From CAZBKJ01 sp964492495 (GTDB lineage Bacteria > Patescibacteriota > Microgenomatia > UBA1400 > UBA12028), in the NCBI GenBank assembly GCA_964492495.1, contig CAZBKJ010000004.1, positions 1-53,637 on the forward strand: a DNA stretch of 53,637 nucleotides. Direction: 5' to 3'. Each line of letters starts with the position of its first letter. Within the stretch, counting starts at the first letter, position 1. Below are positions 40,016-47,149 of the stretch, piece after piece. The position numbers and the translations under genes are program-made. Below the pieces are notes generated by a model. The model was not told where the DNA came from. It worked only from the letters and a program-made list of their open reading frames with translations, and did no database searches.

Positions 40016-40837
40016 CTATTTTTTTTCATACTTCAATTTTGCCACCGCAAAGCACAGTAGAAAATAATACAGTGCCTGGAAAAACACCCAGCGAATCAAC
40101 TTGAAACCTTCTGTTGGAAATGACAGCACAAAGCTTCCGACAAAAAAATACACAAAGATAAATGGTGAGGCAAAGATATGAAACCGTTTTATCCATTCGA
40201 TATGCTTTGGAAACTTGTCGCTGTTCCACTGAAACTGAGGAATTTGATCAATTGGAGTTAATATTTGTTTGGCATGCAGGTGAAGCCAAGGAAGGTGTTT
40301 GGTACGAAATGTACTCCAAGAATTATTATCATAGTTTGGTCTGTGGTAGAGTTCGTGGTCAATGAGTTTGAGGCGTCCTCTTGGAGTCCAATCGGTGTGC
40401 TGAATACCTAGGTAGCGAAGATGTGTTTTTTTTACGACCCCAATCCGGTACGGCCATTTCTTTGTGAGATATTTTTTCCCGTCCCACATGCGCCAGAGGA
40501 AAAAATATCCATCTGCATCATCGCTTGCAACAATTTTTCGAAGATTTTTCCGTAAACTTGGCGACAAATACTCATCAGGATCCAAAATGAGTATCCATTT
40601 GCCTTTGGCTTTTTTGTACTGCTCAGCACGGTGAGGCTCAGCAAATCCTTTGTTGGGACGGATCCAAATAGTTGCCTTGTATTTCTTTGCGATTTGAAGT
40701 GTCTTATCTGTACATTCTCCATCATGGGTCAGAATAATCTCATCAACCACTCCTTGCAGACTATGCAGGCACTTTTCAATTTGTTTCGCATCGTTATATG
40801 AAACGATGCAGGCTGAAATAGTATTGTTCTCTTTCAT
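40016..40837 (-). CDS. Glycosyltransferase family 2 (WaaE/KdtX-like)
   Basis: A GT-A enzyme of 273 aa with TISACIVSYNDAKQIEKCLHSL, VDEIILTHDGECTDKTLQIA, NKGFAEPHRAEQYKKAKGKWILILDPDEYLS (DPDE metal site) and a histidine-rich acceptor region (YLGIQHTDWTPRGRLKLIDHELYH). This is the layout of WaaE-type lipopolysaccharide core transferases. The C-terminus has two hydrophobic segments (FVYFFVGSFVLSFP and WVFFQALYYFLLCFAVA) that may anchor it. The start overlaps the stop of the 113 aa gene by 4 nt (ATGA). Confidence 0.9.
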   Translation of the reverse strand: MKENNTISACIVSYNDAKQIEKCLHSLQGVVDEIILTHDGECTDKTLQIAKKYKATIWIRPNKGFAEPHRAEQYKKAKGKWILILDPDEYLSPSLRKNLRKIVASDDADGYFFLWRMWDGKKYLTKKWPYRIGVVKKTHLRYLGIQHTDWTPRGRLKLIDHELYHRPNYDNNSWSTFRTKHLPWLHLHAKQILTPIDQIPQFQWNSDKFPKHIEWIKRFHIFASPFIFVYFFVGSFVLSFPTEGFKLIRWVFFQALYYFLLCFAVAKLKYEKK

Positions 40838-41175
40838 GTCTCTTCTGTGAAATTTAAATCATCCGGAAATCGTAAGAAAAAAATTCCTTTCGTACCAAGC
40901 AAAAGAAGAATTTCGGCTAATTCTGCTCGAAGTAAGACTTCATTTTTTGCTAGTTGAGTTAATTGGGGAAATTTTGCTGACAGATCAGGCGGTATTTTGG
41001 AACTAAACGTAACAATGAGTTCGATAGGAATTGTACAATCTGCGCTATCATCGTAACAAATTGCATACAAATGGTCTGTGAGTCGTTTGCTCATTCCAAA
41101 ATAAAGAGCATAGTCAGTACGAGTTTCCCTATATTTTGCCTTTGAATCCTGAACATCAAAATGAATTTCTTTCAT
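40834..41175 (-). CDS. Orphan protein, 113 aa
   Basis: Not recognised. The protein is soluble with mixed strands and helices: a charged N-terminus (MKEIHFDVQDSKAKYRETRTDYALYF), then YAICYDDSADCTIPIELIVTF and a helical C-terminal half (KFPQLTQLAKNEVLLRAELAEILLLLGTKGIFFLRF). It sits between the aminotransferase gene (1 nt away) and the GT2 gene (4 nt overlap), so it is firmly inside this operon and probably expressed with it. Confidence 0.68.
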   Translation of the reverse strand: MKEIHFDVQDSKAKYRETRTDYALYFGMSKRLTDHLYAICYDDSADCTIPIELIVTFSSKIPPDLSAKFPQLTQLAKNEVLLRAELAEILLLLGTKGIFFLRFPDDLNFTEET

Positions 41176-41176
41176 A

Positions 41177-42274
41177 CTAGAAAAATGATCGAACACTTTT
41201 GATCACGTAATCGATCTGTTCCTTTGTGAGCTCAGCGTAAAGAGGGAGACTGAGTTCATGTTTTGCAGAGTATTCACTGTTTGGAAAGTCTCCTCGTTTA
41301 TGTCCAAGTTCCTTGTATGCTTTTTGCAAATGTATTGGGACAGGATAGTGAATTTGTGCCATGACACTGCGACTGTGCAAATGATCCATCAGCTCGTCGC
41401 GTCGCTTTGTGTGAATAACAAAAAGATGAAAAATATGATCGCGATTCTGTGCGATCGATGGAAGTTCAAGATGAAGCCCTTGCAAGCCTTGGATGTAGAG
41501 CTGTGCAATCTCTAGTCTTTTTTTGTTCCACTTATCCAGGTGTGGAAGTTTCTGGAGCAAGATAGTTGCCTGGATGGTATCCATGCGACTGTTCGTTCCT
41601 TTCACCAAATGATGGTATTTCTCTTTTTGTCCATAGTTGTGAAGCAGCACAACTTTCTCGGCAAGTCTGCTGTTACTGGTTGTGACGCCACCTGCATCTC
41701 CATATGCTCCTAAATTTTTTCCTGGATAGAAGCTAAACGCTGCAATATCACCAATACTTCCGACTCGTCGTCCCTTAAATCGAGCCCCATGCGCCTGACA
41801 TGCATCTTCAACAACAAAGAGTTTGTGTTTTTTGGCAATCAATAGAATGCTTGCCATATCAGCAGGTTGTCCATACAAATGTACGGGCATGATGGCTTTT
41901 GTACGTTTTGTAATTGCCTTTTCAATTAAGCGCGCATCAATTGCCCAAGTTTCTTTGTCACAGTCCACAAAAACAGGAGTGGCACCGACATACGAGACTG
42001 AGAGTGCGGTCGCAATAAACGTGTTTGCAGGAATGATAACTTCATCGCCGACACCAATCTCAAGCGCACGAAGAGCAAGGATCAAAGCTTCAGTCCCTGA
42101 TGAGACAGCAATACAGTGTTTGGTTCCGATATACGACGCGAATTCTTTTTCAAACGTCGTAACATCTTTTCCCAAAATAAACTGTGTGGAGTTAATAAGC
42201 CCGAGGATGGCCTTATCAATTCCAGGCTGAAGTGTTGTGTATTGCGCATGAAGATCAACGAATGGAACTGTCAT
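41177..42274 (-). CDS. DegT/DnrJ/EryC1/StrS aminotransferase (WbpE/WlbC-like)
   Basis: A 365 aa PLP-dependent sugar aminotransferase. It has SSGTEALILALRAL (58-71), VEDACQAHGARFKG (155-168) with D157 contacting PLP, and the Schiff-base K186 in FSFYPGKNLGAYGDAG. The neighbours (WbpD-like acetyltransferase upstream, WbpB-like dehydrogenase beyond it) suggest that it aminates C3 of a UDP-3-keto-GlcNAcA intermediate, as WbpE/WlbC do. The ATG at 42274 is preceded by AAGGA with 6 nt spacing; 42295 is an alternative ATG. It overlaps the acetyltransferase stop by 20 nt. Confidence 0.9.
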   Translation of the reverse strand: MTVPFVDLHAQYTTLQPGIDKAILGLINSTQFILGKDVTTFEKEFASYIGTKHCIAVSSGTEALILALRALEIGVGDEVIIPANTFIATALSVSYVGATPVFVDCDKETWAIDARLIEKAITKRTKAIMPVHLYGQPADMASILLIAKKHKLFVVEDACQAHGARFKGRRVGSIGDIAAFSFYPGKNLGAYGDAGGVTTSNSRLAEKVVLLHNYGQKEKYHHLVKGTNSRMDTIQATILLQKLPHLDKWNKKRLEIAQLYIQGLQGLHLELPSIAQNRDHIFHLFVIHTKRRDELMDHLHSRSVMAQIHYPVPIHLQKAYKELGHKRGDFPNSEYSAKHELSLPLYAELTKEQIDYVIKSVRSFF

Positions 42275-42920
42275 ATTTTTTCCTTTTTTGTTCATATGGT
42301 GTATGTGATTTCTTTCCTCGAGTACAGATGATTTCGTCAATAGTTTTATGCACACGTGCAGGATTTCCGTATGCAACCATGAAAGCTTCTATATCTTTGG
42401 TGACAACAGATCCTGCCCCGATGAGTGCCGCTGTTCCTATGGTGACATGCGGAAGAAATGTCGTGCCGGCTCCAACGATCACGCCGTCCTCAATCACAGC
42501 GCCTTGCCAACACTCTTTGTGATCTGGTGGCATAACTGGATGAGGATCATCAGAAAACGTGACGCGAGGTCCTAAAAACACATCATTTCCGATCGTCGTC
42601 TTCTCCAAAAAACAACCGACGTGAATACGTACATTTTCACCGATCACATTCTCAGGATTCAACACCGCATTTGCCCAGACACAGACACTATTTCCTAGTG
42701 TATTTTCTTCACGAATAAGTACATTTGGCCCCGTCTGGAAATCATTACCAATCCTCACACCAGCGTAGATGATAGTGTGTGCACGAATATATGCATTCTT
42801 TCCGATGATAAGTGGCACTTCACCATCCTTTTTTCCGTGCGCGGGAACACCGAGAATAACTCCATCCTCAATCACTGCGCCTTCTCCAATCTCTACATTT
42901 TTATAGACAGTATAGTTCAT
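42255..42920 (-). CDS. Hexapeptide N-acetyltransferase (WbpD/WlbB-like)
   Basis: A 221 aa left-handed beta-helix protein. Repeats run almost through the whole chain (VEIGEGAVIEDGVILG, LIIGKNAYIRAHTIIYAGVRIGNDFQTGPNVLIRE, NVIGENVRIHVGCFLEKTTIGNDVFLGPRVTF, AVIEDGVIVGAGTTFLPHVTIGTAALIGAGSVVTKD) and end with the AYGNPARVHKTI loop. In the Wbp/Wlb pathway this enzyme acetylates the 3-amino group of UDP-GlcNAc(3N)A. The assignment rests on the gene order. Upstream lies repeat tract E, and then the dehydrogenase gene. Confidence 0.88.
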   Translation of the reverse strand: MNYTVYKNVEIGEGAVIEDGVILGVPAHGKKDGEVPLIIGKNAYIRAHTIIYAGVRIGNDFQTGPNVLIREENTLGNSVCVWANAVLNPENVIGENVRIHVGCFLEKTTIGNDVFLGPRVTFSDDPHPVMPPDHKECWQGAVIEDGVIVGAGTTFLPHVTIGTAALIGAGSVVTKDIEAFMVAYGNPARVHKTIDEIICTRGKKSHTPYEQKRKKYDSSIR

Positions 42921-42951
42921 ACATTTTTGCTCTTTTTTTTCATCGCTTTTT

Positions 42952-43001
42952 ATTCTTTAAACTAGCCAAGTTGCCCTTGAGGCAACTTGGAGTGGAGAAG
43001 C
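42952..43001. repeat. Hairpin element, ATTCTT-type, copy in tract E
   Basis: CCAAGTTGCC (42966-42975) pairs perfectly with GGCAACTTGG (42981-42990) around CTTGA. It is flanked by ATTCTTTAAACTAG and AGTGGAGAAGC. Compared with 6314-6362 the stem bases change on both sides while pairing is kept. Confidence 0.7.
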
Positions 43002-43079
43002 TCATAAAGCCTTGTATCTTGTCCCTGATACCTGACCTCTTGCTCCTGCTATCTTCTCGTCCCTGACCCCTGCTCTCTG

Positions 43080-43131
43080 TTTGTCATCCTGAGCGTTTCT
43101 GGTATTCCAGAAAGTCGAATGGATCCCTTTC
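43080..43131. repeat. REP-like element with an inner hairpin
   Basis: The flanks GTCATCCTGAGCG and GTCGAATGGATCCC match the shorter element at 18546-18579. Between them TTTCTGG (43097-43103) pairs perfectly with CCAGAAA (43108-43114) over TATT, so one element seems nested in another. Confidence 0.7.
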
Positions 43132-43375
43132 TTTTTTCTCTAGTACCTCATTACTACTACCTATTCACTTGCACCTGAAACCTCTTCCCGGCTATCGTCT
43201 TCGTTTGCATCGTCCCTGATACCTGACCTCTGATACCTTGCCCCTTGCCTCTGCTATCTCTTGCTATCATCCTATAAACTGGATTCTTCTTTTGGTTATT
43301 GGATGTTGAGCATTGGTTATTTTGCCTTGCTCCTTGTACCTGACCTCTGCCCCCTTGCCTCTGACAACTGACCCC

Positions 43376-44377
43376 CTAGAGTTTAATCTTTTTTCCATTG
43401 GAGTCGAGTGACTTTTGTGCAGCTTCAAGTATCTGTACTAATGATAAGCCATCTTTGGCTGTCGATATATCCAGCTTTCCTTTGGTGCATGCTTCAAGGA
43501 ATGTCAGGACAACCTGTGTTAGAGGTTCTTTTTGGGGAACAAACGGAATCGTGACATCACCATTTCGAAGTATCAGTCCTAAATTTGCGAAGTTTGGATC
43601 TTTTGATACTTCTACTCCCTTATCAAAGATCGTTAATTTCCCCTCATGTACCATATCATCAAATACTGCCATTTTTTTATTTCCAACAAGTGTAAACTTC
43701 CTGATTTTGACTGGATCAATCCAGGAACAACTAAGATTGAAAATACTCTTATCTGGGTATTCAAGCGTGATAAAGACAACATCTTCCATTCCTTTCTGAT
43801 AAAAACTTCGCCCATTTGCGCTCACATGCGTTGGAGTGCTTTCAAACAAAAAATTTGCAACATATAAAAAATGCGGCAAGTCCCACATCGCAGAAACGTC
43901 TTTGCGAATTGGCCCTAATGCATTGTACTCACCGTACCCATATAAAATTTTTCCTAGTTCACCTGATTTGATGATTTTTTGTAAGTGTGACACCGCACTA
44001 TTGAACACAAACGTGTGATCAACCATCAATATTTTTCGTTTCTTTTTGGAAATTTCGATGAGTTTTTTTGCGTGACTCGTAGATGTAGTAAGTGGTTTTT
44101 CCACCAGTACATGTTTCCCACTCTCCAAAAACTTCTTCACGATATCTGCGTGCGTCTGCGCAGGTGTAACAACAATGACAGCATCAAGGGTGTCATCGGT
44201 GAGAAGATCTGACATCTTTGTCGTTGTTTTTGTCTTGGGATACAGAGTCTGCATCTTCGAAAGTGCAGTTTCATTGAGATCACAGCACCAGCGAAACTCA
44301 ACATTCGATAGTGAAGATAAAATTCGAGCGTAGTTTGGTCCCCAGTATCCTACGCCAATGATTCCAACAGATTGCAT
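43376..44377 (-). CDS. Gfo/Idh/MocA oxidoreductase (WbpB/WlbA-like)
   Basis: A 333 aa NAD-dependent sugar dehydrogenase with GVGYWGPNYARIL (8-20), VVTPAQTHADIV (69-80) and the E93-K94-P95 motif in VEKPLTTS, followed by the substrate domain (GYGEYNALGPIRKDVSAMWDLPHFLYV). WlbA/WbpB oxidises UDP-GlcNAcA at C3; the two downstream genes match the next two steps. The first enzyme, WbpA (UDP-GlcNAc 6-dehydrogenase), is not in the window. TATAAA lies 9 nt before the ATG at 44377, which again suggests a very short leader. Confidence 0.9.
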   Translation of the reverse strand: MQSVGIIGVGYWGPNYARILSSLSNVEFRWCCDLNETALSKMQTLYPKTKTTTKMSDLLTDDTLDAVIVVTPAQTHADIVKKFLESGKHVLVEKPLTTSTSHAKKLIEISKKKRKILMVDHTFVFNSAVSHLQKIIKSGELGKILYGYGEYNALGPIRKDVSAMWDLPHFLYVANFLFESTPTHVSANGRSFYQKGMEDVVFITLEYPDKSIFNLSCSWIDPVKIRKFTLVGNKKMAVFDDMVHEGKLTIFDKGVEVSKDPNFANLGLILRNGDVTIPFVPQKEPLTQVVLTFLEACTKGKLDISTAKDGLSLVQILEAAQKSLDSNGKKIKL

Positions 44378-44421
44378 ATTTTATTGTTTATATCCTACAC
44401 AGCAAAGAATACAAGAGCTTT

Positions 44422-45726
44422 TTAGCCATTAAACAGCGAAAACTCCAGAAATGAAAATATTCTATTCCCAAAGTTAAACATTTTGTGAAAAAAACTTGTG
44501 GGAAGTACAGAAGCAGATCGACGTGAATCCCCTAAGTATTCATCGACATAGTTTTGAAATTTTTGTGTCGTCAGGCCAAACTGCGTGTGGGAAACATTTT
44601 TTCCTTGCGTACGATAGATCAGCGCTGAAAGTTCCTTTGTTACTCTATCCCCATCAAAGTGAGAAACGACAAACTCGTGCCCGTTTTTCCCCAACATTTC
44701 TCGCTTTATACTATCCGTTGAAAGCTCCTGAACTGCATGAACCCATTCTTTCACGCCTCTTGCCAGTATTCCTGTTTTGTTGTGAATAATCTGTTCTGCC
44801 TGTCCATTGTCGCAGTGTGGAGTTGGATTGGTAATAACTGCTTTTTCCCAGAATAGACACTCATTGATTGCATTACTGCAACCTTCCCCAATTTTGACAC
44901 TGTGGCCGATGAGGTCGCAAGCTTGCATGAGAGAAAACAGAGTAGTGTCTTCCTTTGTTGGTGCAAGTATATGGACATTTTTGCGAACTGAGCTTGAGAA
45001 AAGAGACAAAAGATACATAAACACTCTTCTGCTTCTTGGCATTCCTACGATCAAAAATTTAATATTTTTTTCATTTCGAAGGATAAGCATAGTAGAGAGC
45101 AACACATCCCCCCACTTCACAATGTCATTTCGCCCAAAACGCCCAACAACACAATCACTATCAGAAAATCCAAACTCACTTCGAAGCAAGGTTCTTTTTT
45201 TGGGAGTTAATCTTGATTTGTTGTAGTAGGTTGAGTAGATCGGATTTGGTAACAGGACATACTTCTCAAATGAAAGATCAATACCTTGTGGTAGATTCTT
45301 TGAAAATTTATACAGCATGAAAACAGTTTGAAAGGCAACAATATCGCAAAGAGCGTCCATTTGTTCATCAAAATAGGAGAAGACATTGTTAGCAATTATT
45401 GAAATCCCTTCTCTCTTACAAAGAACAAAGAGTATGTAGAGATCTTCATGGTACTGACCGTCATACCAAAAATACACAACTTTTACGTTCTGTTCTTTGC
45501 AAAACTGAAGGATTTTTTGATGATCCTTCGAAAAAAGTCTTGGTGTGTTTTCACCTATTACCCCATCAATATCACGAAGGATTGTCGGCGTGCGTACAAC
45601 TACTGATGGTGTAAACTGCGCTCTATCCAAAAAATCGCAATACACCTTGATTCTACGAGAGCCGCCTCCCAAATCCACGTGTTCCAACAAAAAAAGCACC
45701 CCAATTGGAGAGTGTATTTTCTTCAT
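44422..45726 (-). CDS. Glycosyltransferase family 4-like
   Basis: A 434 aa GT-B protein, diverged from the others. The N-terminus GVLFLLEHVDLGGGSRRIKVYCDFL carries the glycine-rich loop, DCVVGRFGRNDIVKWGDVLLSTMLIL starts the second domain, and the nucleotide-sugar loop is KIGEGCSNAINECLFWEKAVITN rather than the classical E-x7-E pattern. It has a C-terminal extension of about 60 residues with a hydrophobic tip. TATGAT lies 9 nt before the ATG at 45726 on the minus strand. It is divergent from the Wzx gene. Confidence 0.82.
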   Translation of the reverse strand: MKKIHSPIGVLFLLEHVDLGGGSRRIKVYCDFLDRAQFTPSVVVRTPTILRDIDGVIGENTPRLFSKDHQKILQFCKEQNVKVVYFWYDGQYHEDLYILFVLCKREGISIIANNVFSYFDEQMDALCDIVAFQTVFMLYKFSKNLPQGIDLSFEKYVLLPNPIYSTYYNKSRLTPKKRTLLRSEFGFSDSDCVVGRFGRNDIVKWGDVLLSTMLILRNEKNIKFLIVGMPRSRRVFMYLLSLFSSSVRKNVHILAPTKEDTTLFSLMQACDLIGHSVKIGEGCSNAINECLFWEKAVITNPTPHCDNGQAEQIIHNKTGILARGVKEWVHAVQELSTDSIKREMLGKNGHEFVVSHFDGDRVTKELSALIYRTQGKNVSHTQFGLTTQKFQNYVDEYLGDSRRSASVLPTSFFHKMFNFGNRIFSFLEFSLFNG

Positions 45727-45735
45727 AATCCTCGT

Positions 45736-45751
45736 ATCATAATGTTATAAG
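45736..45751. promoter_or_regulatory. Divergent promoter region, GT4 / Wzx
   Basis: On the minus strand TATGAT (45741-45736) predicts a start near 45729, 3 nt before the GT4 ATG. On the plus strand TATAAG (45746-45751), preceded by TGT, predicts a start near 45758, about 9 nt before the Wzx ATG. Neither gene has a convincing SD. Confidence 0.4.
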
Positions 45752-45766
45752 GCAAATAAAATTCGT

Positions 45767-47149
45767 ATGAACCGGCAACTATTGTATCGTAATATTAGCT
45801 TTCAAACTGCGTACCAAATCCTTTCAAATCTTTTAGGATTTCTGTTTACTGTCATTCTTATCAAGTCGACAACGCAATTTGAGTTCGGTGCATACAGTTA
45901 TATTTTCTCGACTCTCGTCATCGTCAATTTATTTTTAGAGCTTGGAATCCCGACGTATTTCCTGCGTCACTGGAGCACCCATCCAGAGGGATTTGAGAAA
46001 GAAAGCAAATTGGTTTTAGGGACACGTATACTGCTTGCCTTACCGGTGAGCATACTGTTGTTTCTCTACGTGTTTGGTATCGATCGATTCGTCAGTTTGG
46101 AGTTTTTACTTGCCTACGTGTATTTCTTGCTGGATGGATACGTGCAGATCAATAAAATGTACTTATCCTCGCAGGATAATTTCCACTGGACAGCCTCGAT
46201 TGATGCAGTTGAGAAAATACTAGCGTATGGTGGCGCAATGATAGCCCTTACACTCGGTGGAAAGCTTGGGAGTGTTTTTGCCATTTTCATTGTATCTCGA
46301 ATTGTGGCTGTATTTTTATCATCGTACTTTACGAAAACAGTTGTTTTTCCGTCATTTGATGTTGGGAAATCACTCAAGTTGCTTGGACAGTCCATTCCAC
46401 TTTTTTTGCTGAGCGTTTTTGGAATCTTATACTTTCGAATCGACATGTTGATGATTCGATATGTTCTTGGAATAGAGGCCGTCGCCCCGTACAGCACTGC
46501 GTACAGATTGATGGATGCTGCGGTTTTGTTCCCTGGAATTTTCTTAGCTGTTGCAGTACCAACTCTGACTCGTTTTCATGCTGCGCAGTCAACTGAGTTA
46601 CTCCAAAAAACGATCGCACTCGCTGTAAAATACCTCGGTATAATTGCACTTTTATTTGCTGCTGGTTGCATTGTGTACGGAGAAGATGTTCTCCGAGTAT
46701 TGTTTAGTTCGACGTACTCACAGGCGTACAGCATCTTAGTTATCTTTGGAATTACAACCATATTTTTGTATCTGAACGCACCATTGTCATATTTTTTGTA
46801 CACCAATCACAAAGAAAATGTTCATACAAAAATATTAATGTTACTTACCATTGTAAATATCGTGGCAAATCTCTTGTTTCTACCAGTATTTGGAACTGTA
46901 GGTGCAGCATTTTCAACACTTGTCTGTGAAATCTTGGCTTTTTTCCTCATGAGGCCTCATGTGTCCGTTCGTGTACCTCTTGAATATTTGTGGATGCCAC
47001 TAGCATGCATTATCCTATCTTCTCTCTTGACACTACTTGTCCATCCAGTATGGTATGTTGGATGTGTGTTTTTAAGTGCAGTGTATGTATTACTATTATT
47101 TATAACGCGCACACTTCAAATAAAAAATATACGTGCACTCGATGTCTAA
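45767..47149 (+). CDS. Polysaccharide flippase (Wzx / MOP superfamily)
   Basis: A 460 aa protein with twelve to fourteen hydrophobic helices. The start NISFQTAYQILSNLLGFLFTVILIKSTTQFEFGAYSYIFSTL and FFVLELGIPTYFLRHW-type helix 2 region are typical of oligosaccharide flippases, as is the internal repeat beginning LKLLGQSIPLFLLSVFGILYFRIDMLMIRYVLG. It would flip an undecaprenyl-diphosphate oligosaccharide outwards for a Wzy/WaaL-type enzyme, so it could work with the protein at 9266. The 3' end overlaps the start of the next gene by 8 nt when ATG 47142 is used. Confidence 0.9.
   Translation: MNRQLLYRNISFQTAYQILSNLLGFLFTVILIKSTTQFEFGAYSYIFSTLVIVNLFLELGIPTYFLRHWSTHPEGFEKESKLVLGTRILLALPVSILLFLYVFGIDRFVSLEFLLAYVYFLLDGYVQINKMYLSSQDNFHWTASIDAVEKILAYGGAMIALTLGGKLGSVFAIFIVSRIVAVFLSSYFTKTVVFPSFDVGKSLKLLGQSIPLFLLSVFGILYFRIDMLMIRYVLGIEAVAPYSTAYRLMDAAVLFPGIFLAVAVPTLTRFHAAQSTELLQKTIALAVKYLGIIALLFAAGCIVYGEDVLRVLFSSTYSQAYSILVIFGITTIFLYLNAPLSYFLYTNHKENVHTKILMLLTIVNIVANLLFLPVFGTVGAAFSTLVCEILAFFLMRPHVSVRVPLEYLWMPLACIILSSLLTLLVHPVWYVGCVFLSAVYVLLLFITRTLQIKNIRALDV

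Larger units (their letters stand above)
42921..43375. repeat. Repeat tract E
   Basis: A stretch of about 455 bases without a credible gene, inside the Wbp-like cassette. It holds the hairpin element (42952-43001), CTTGTCCCTGATACCTG units, a GTCATCCTGAGC REP with an inner hairpin (43080-43131), more CCTGAAACC / CTGATACCTTGCCCC units, a GGATGTTGAGCATTGGTTATT module (about 43300-43320) and closing CCTTGCCTCTGAC units up to the dehydrogenase stop. The modules are those of tracts A-D. Confidence 0.7.
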
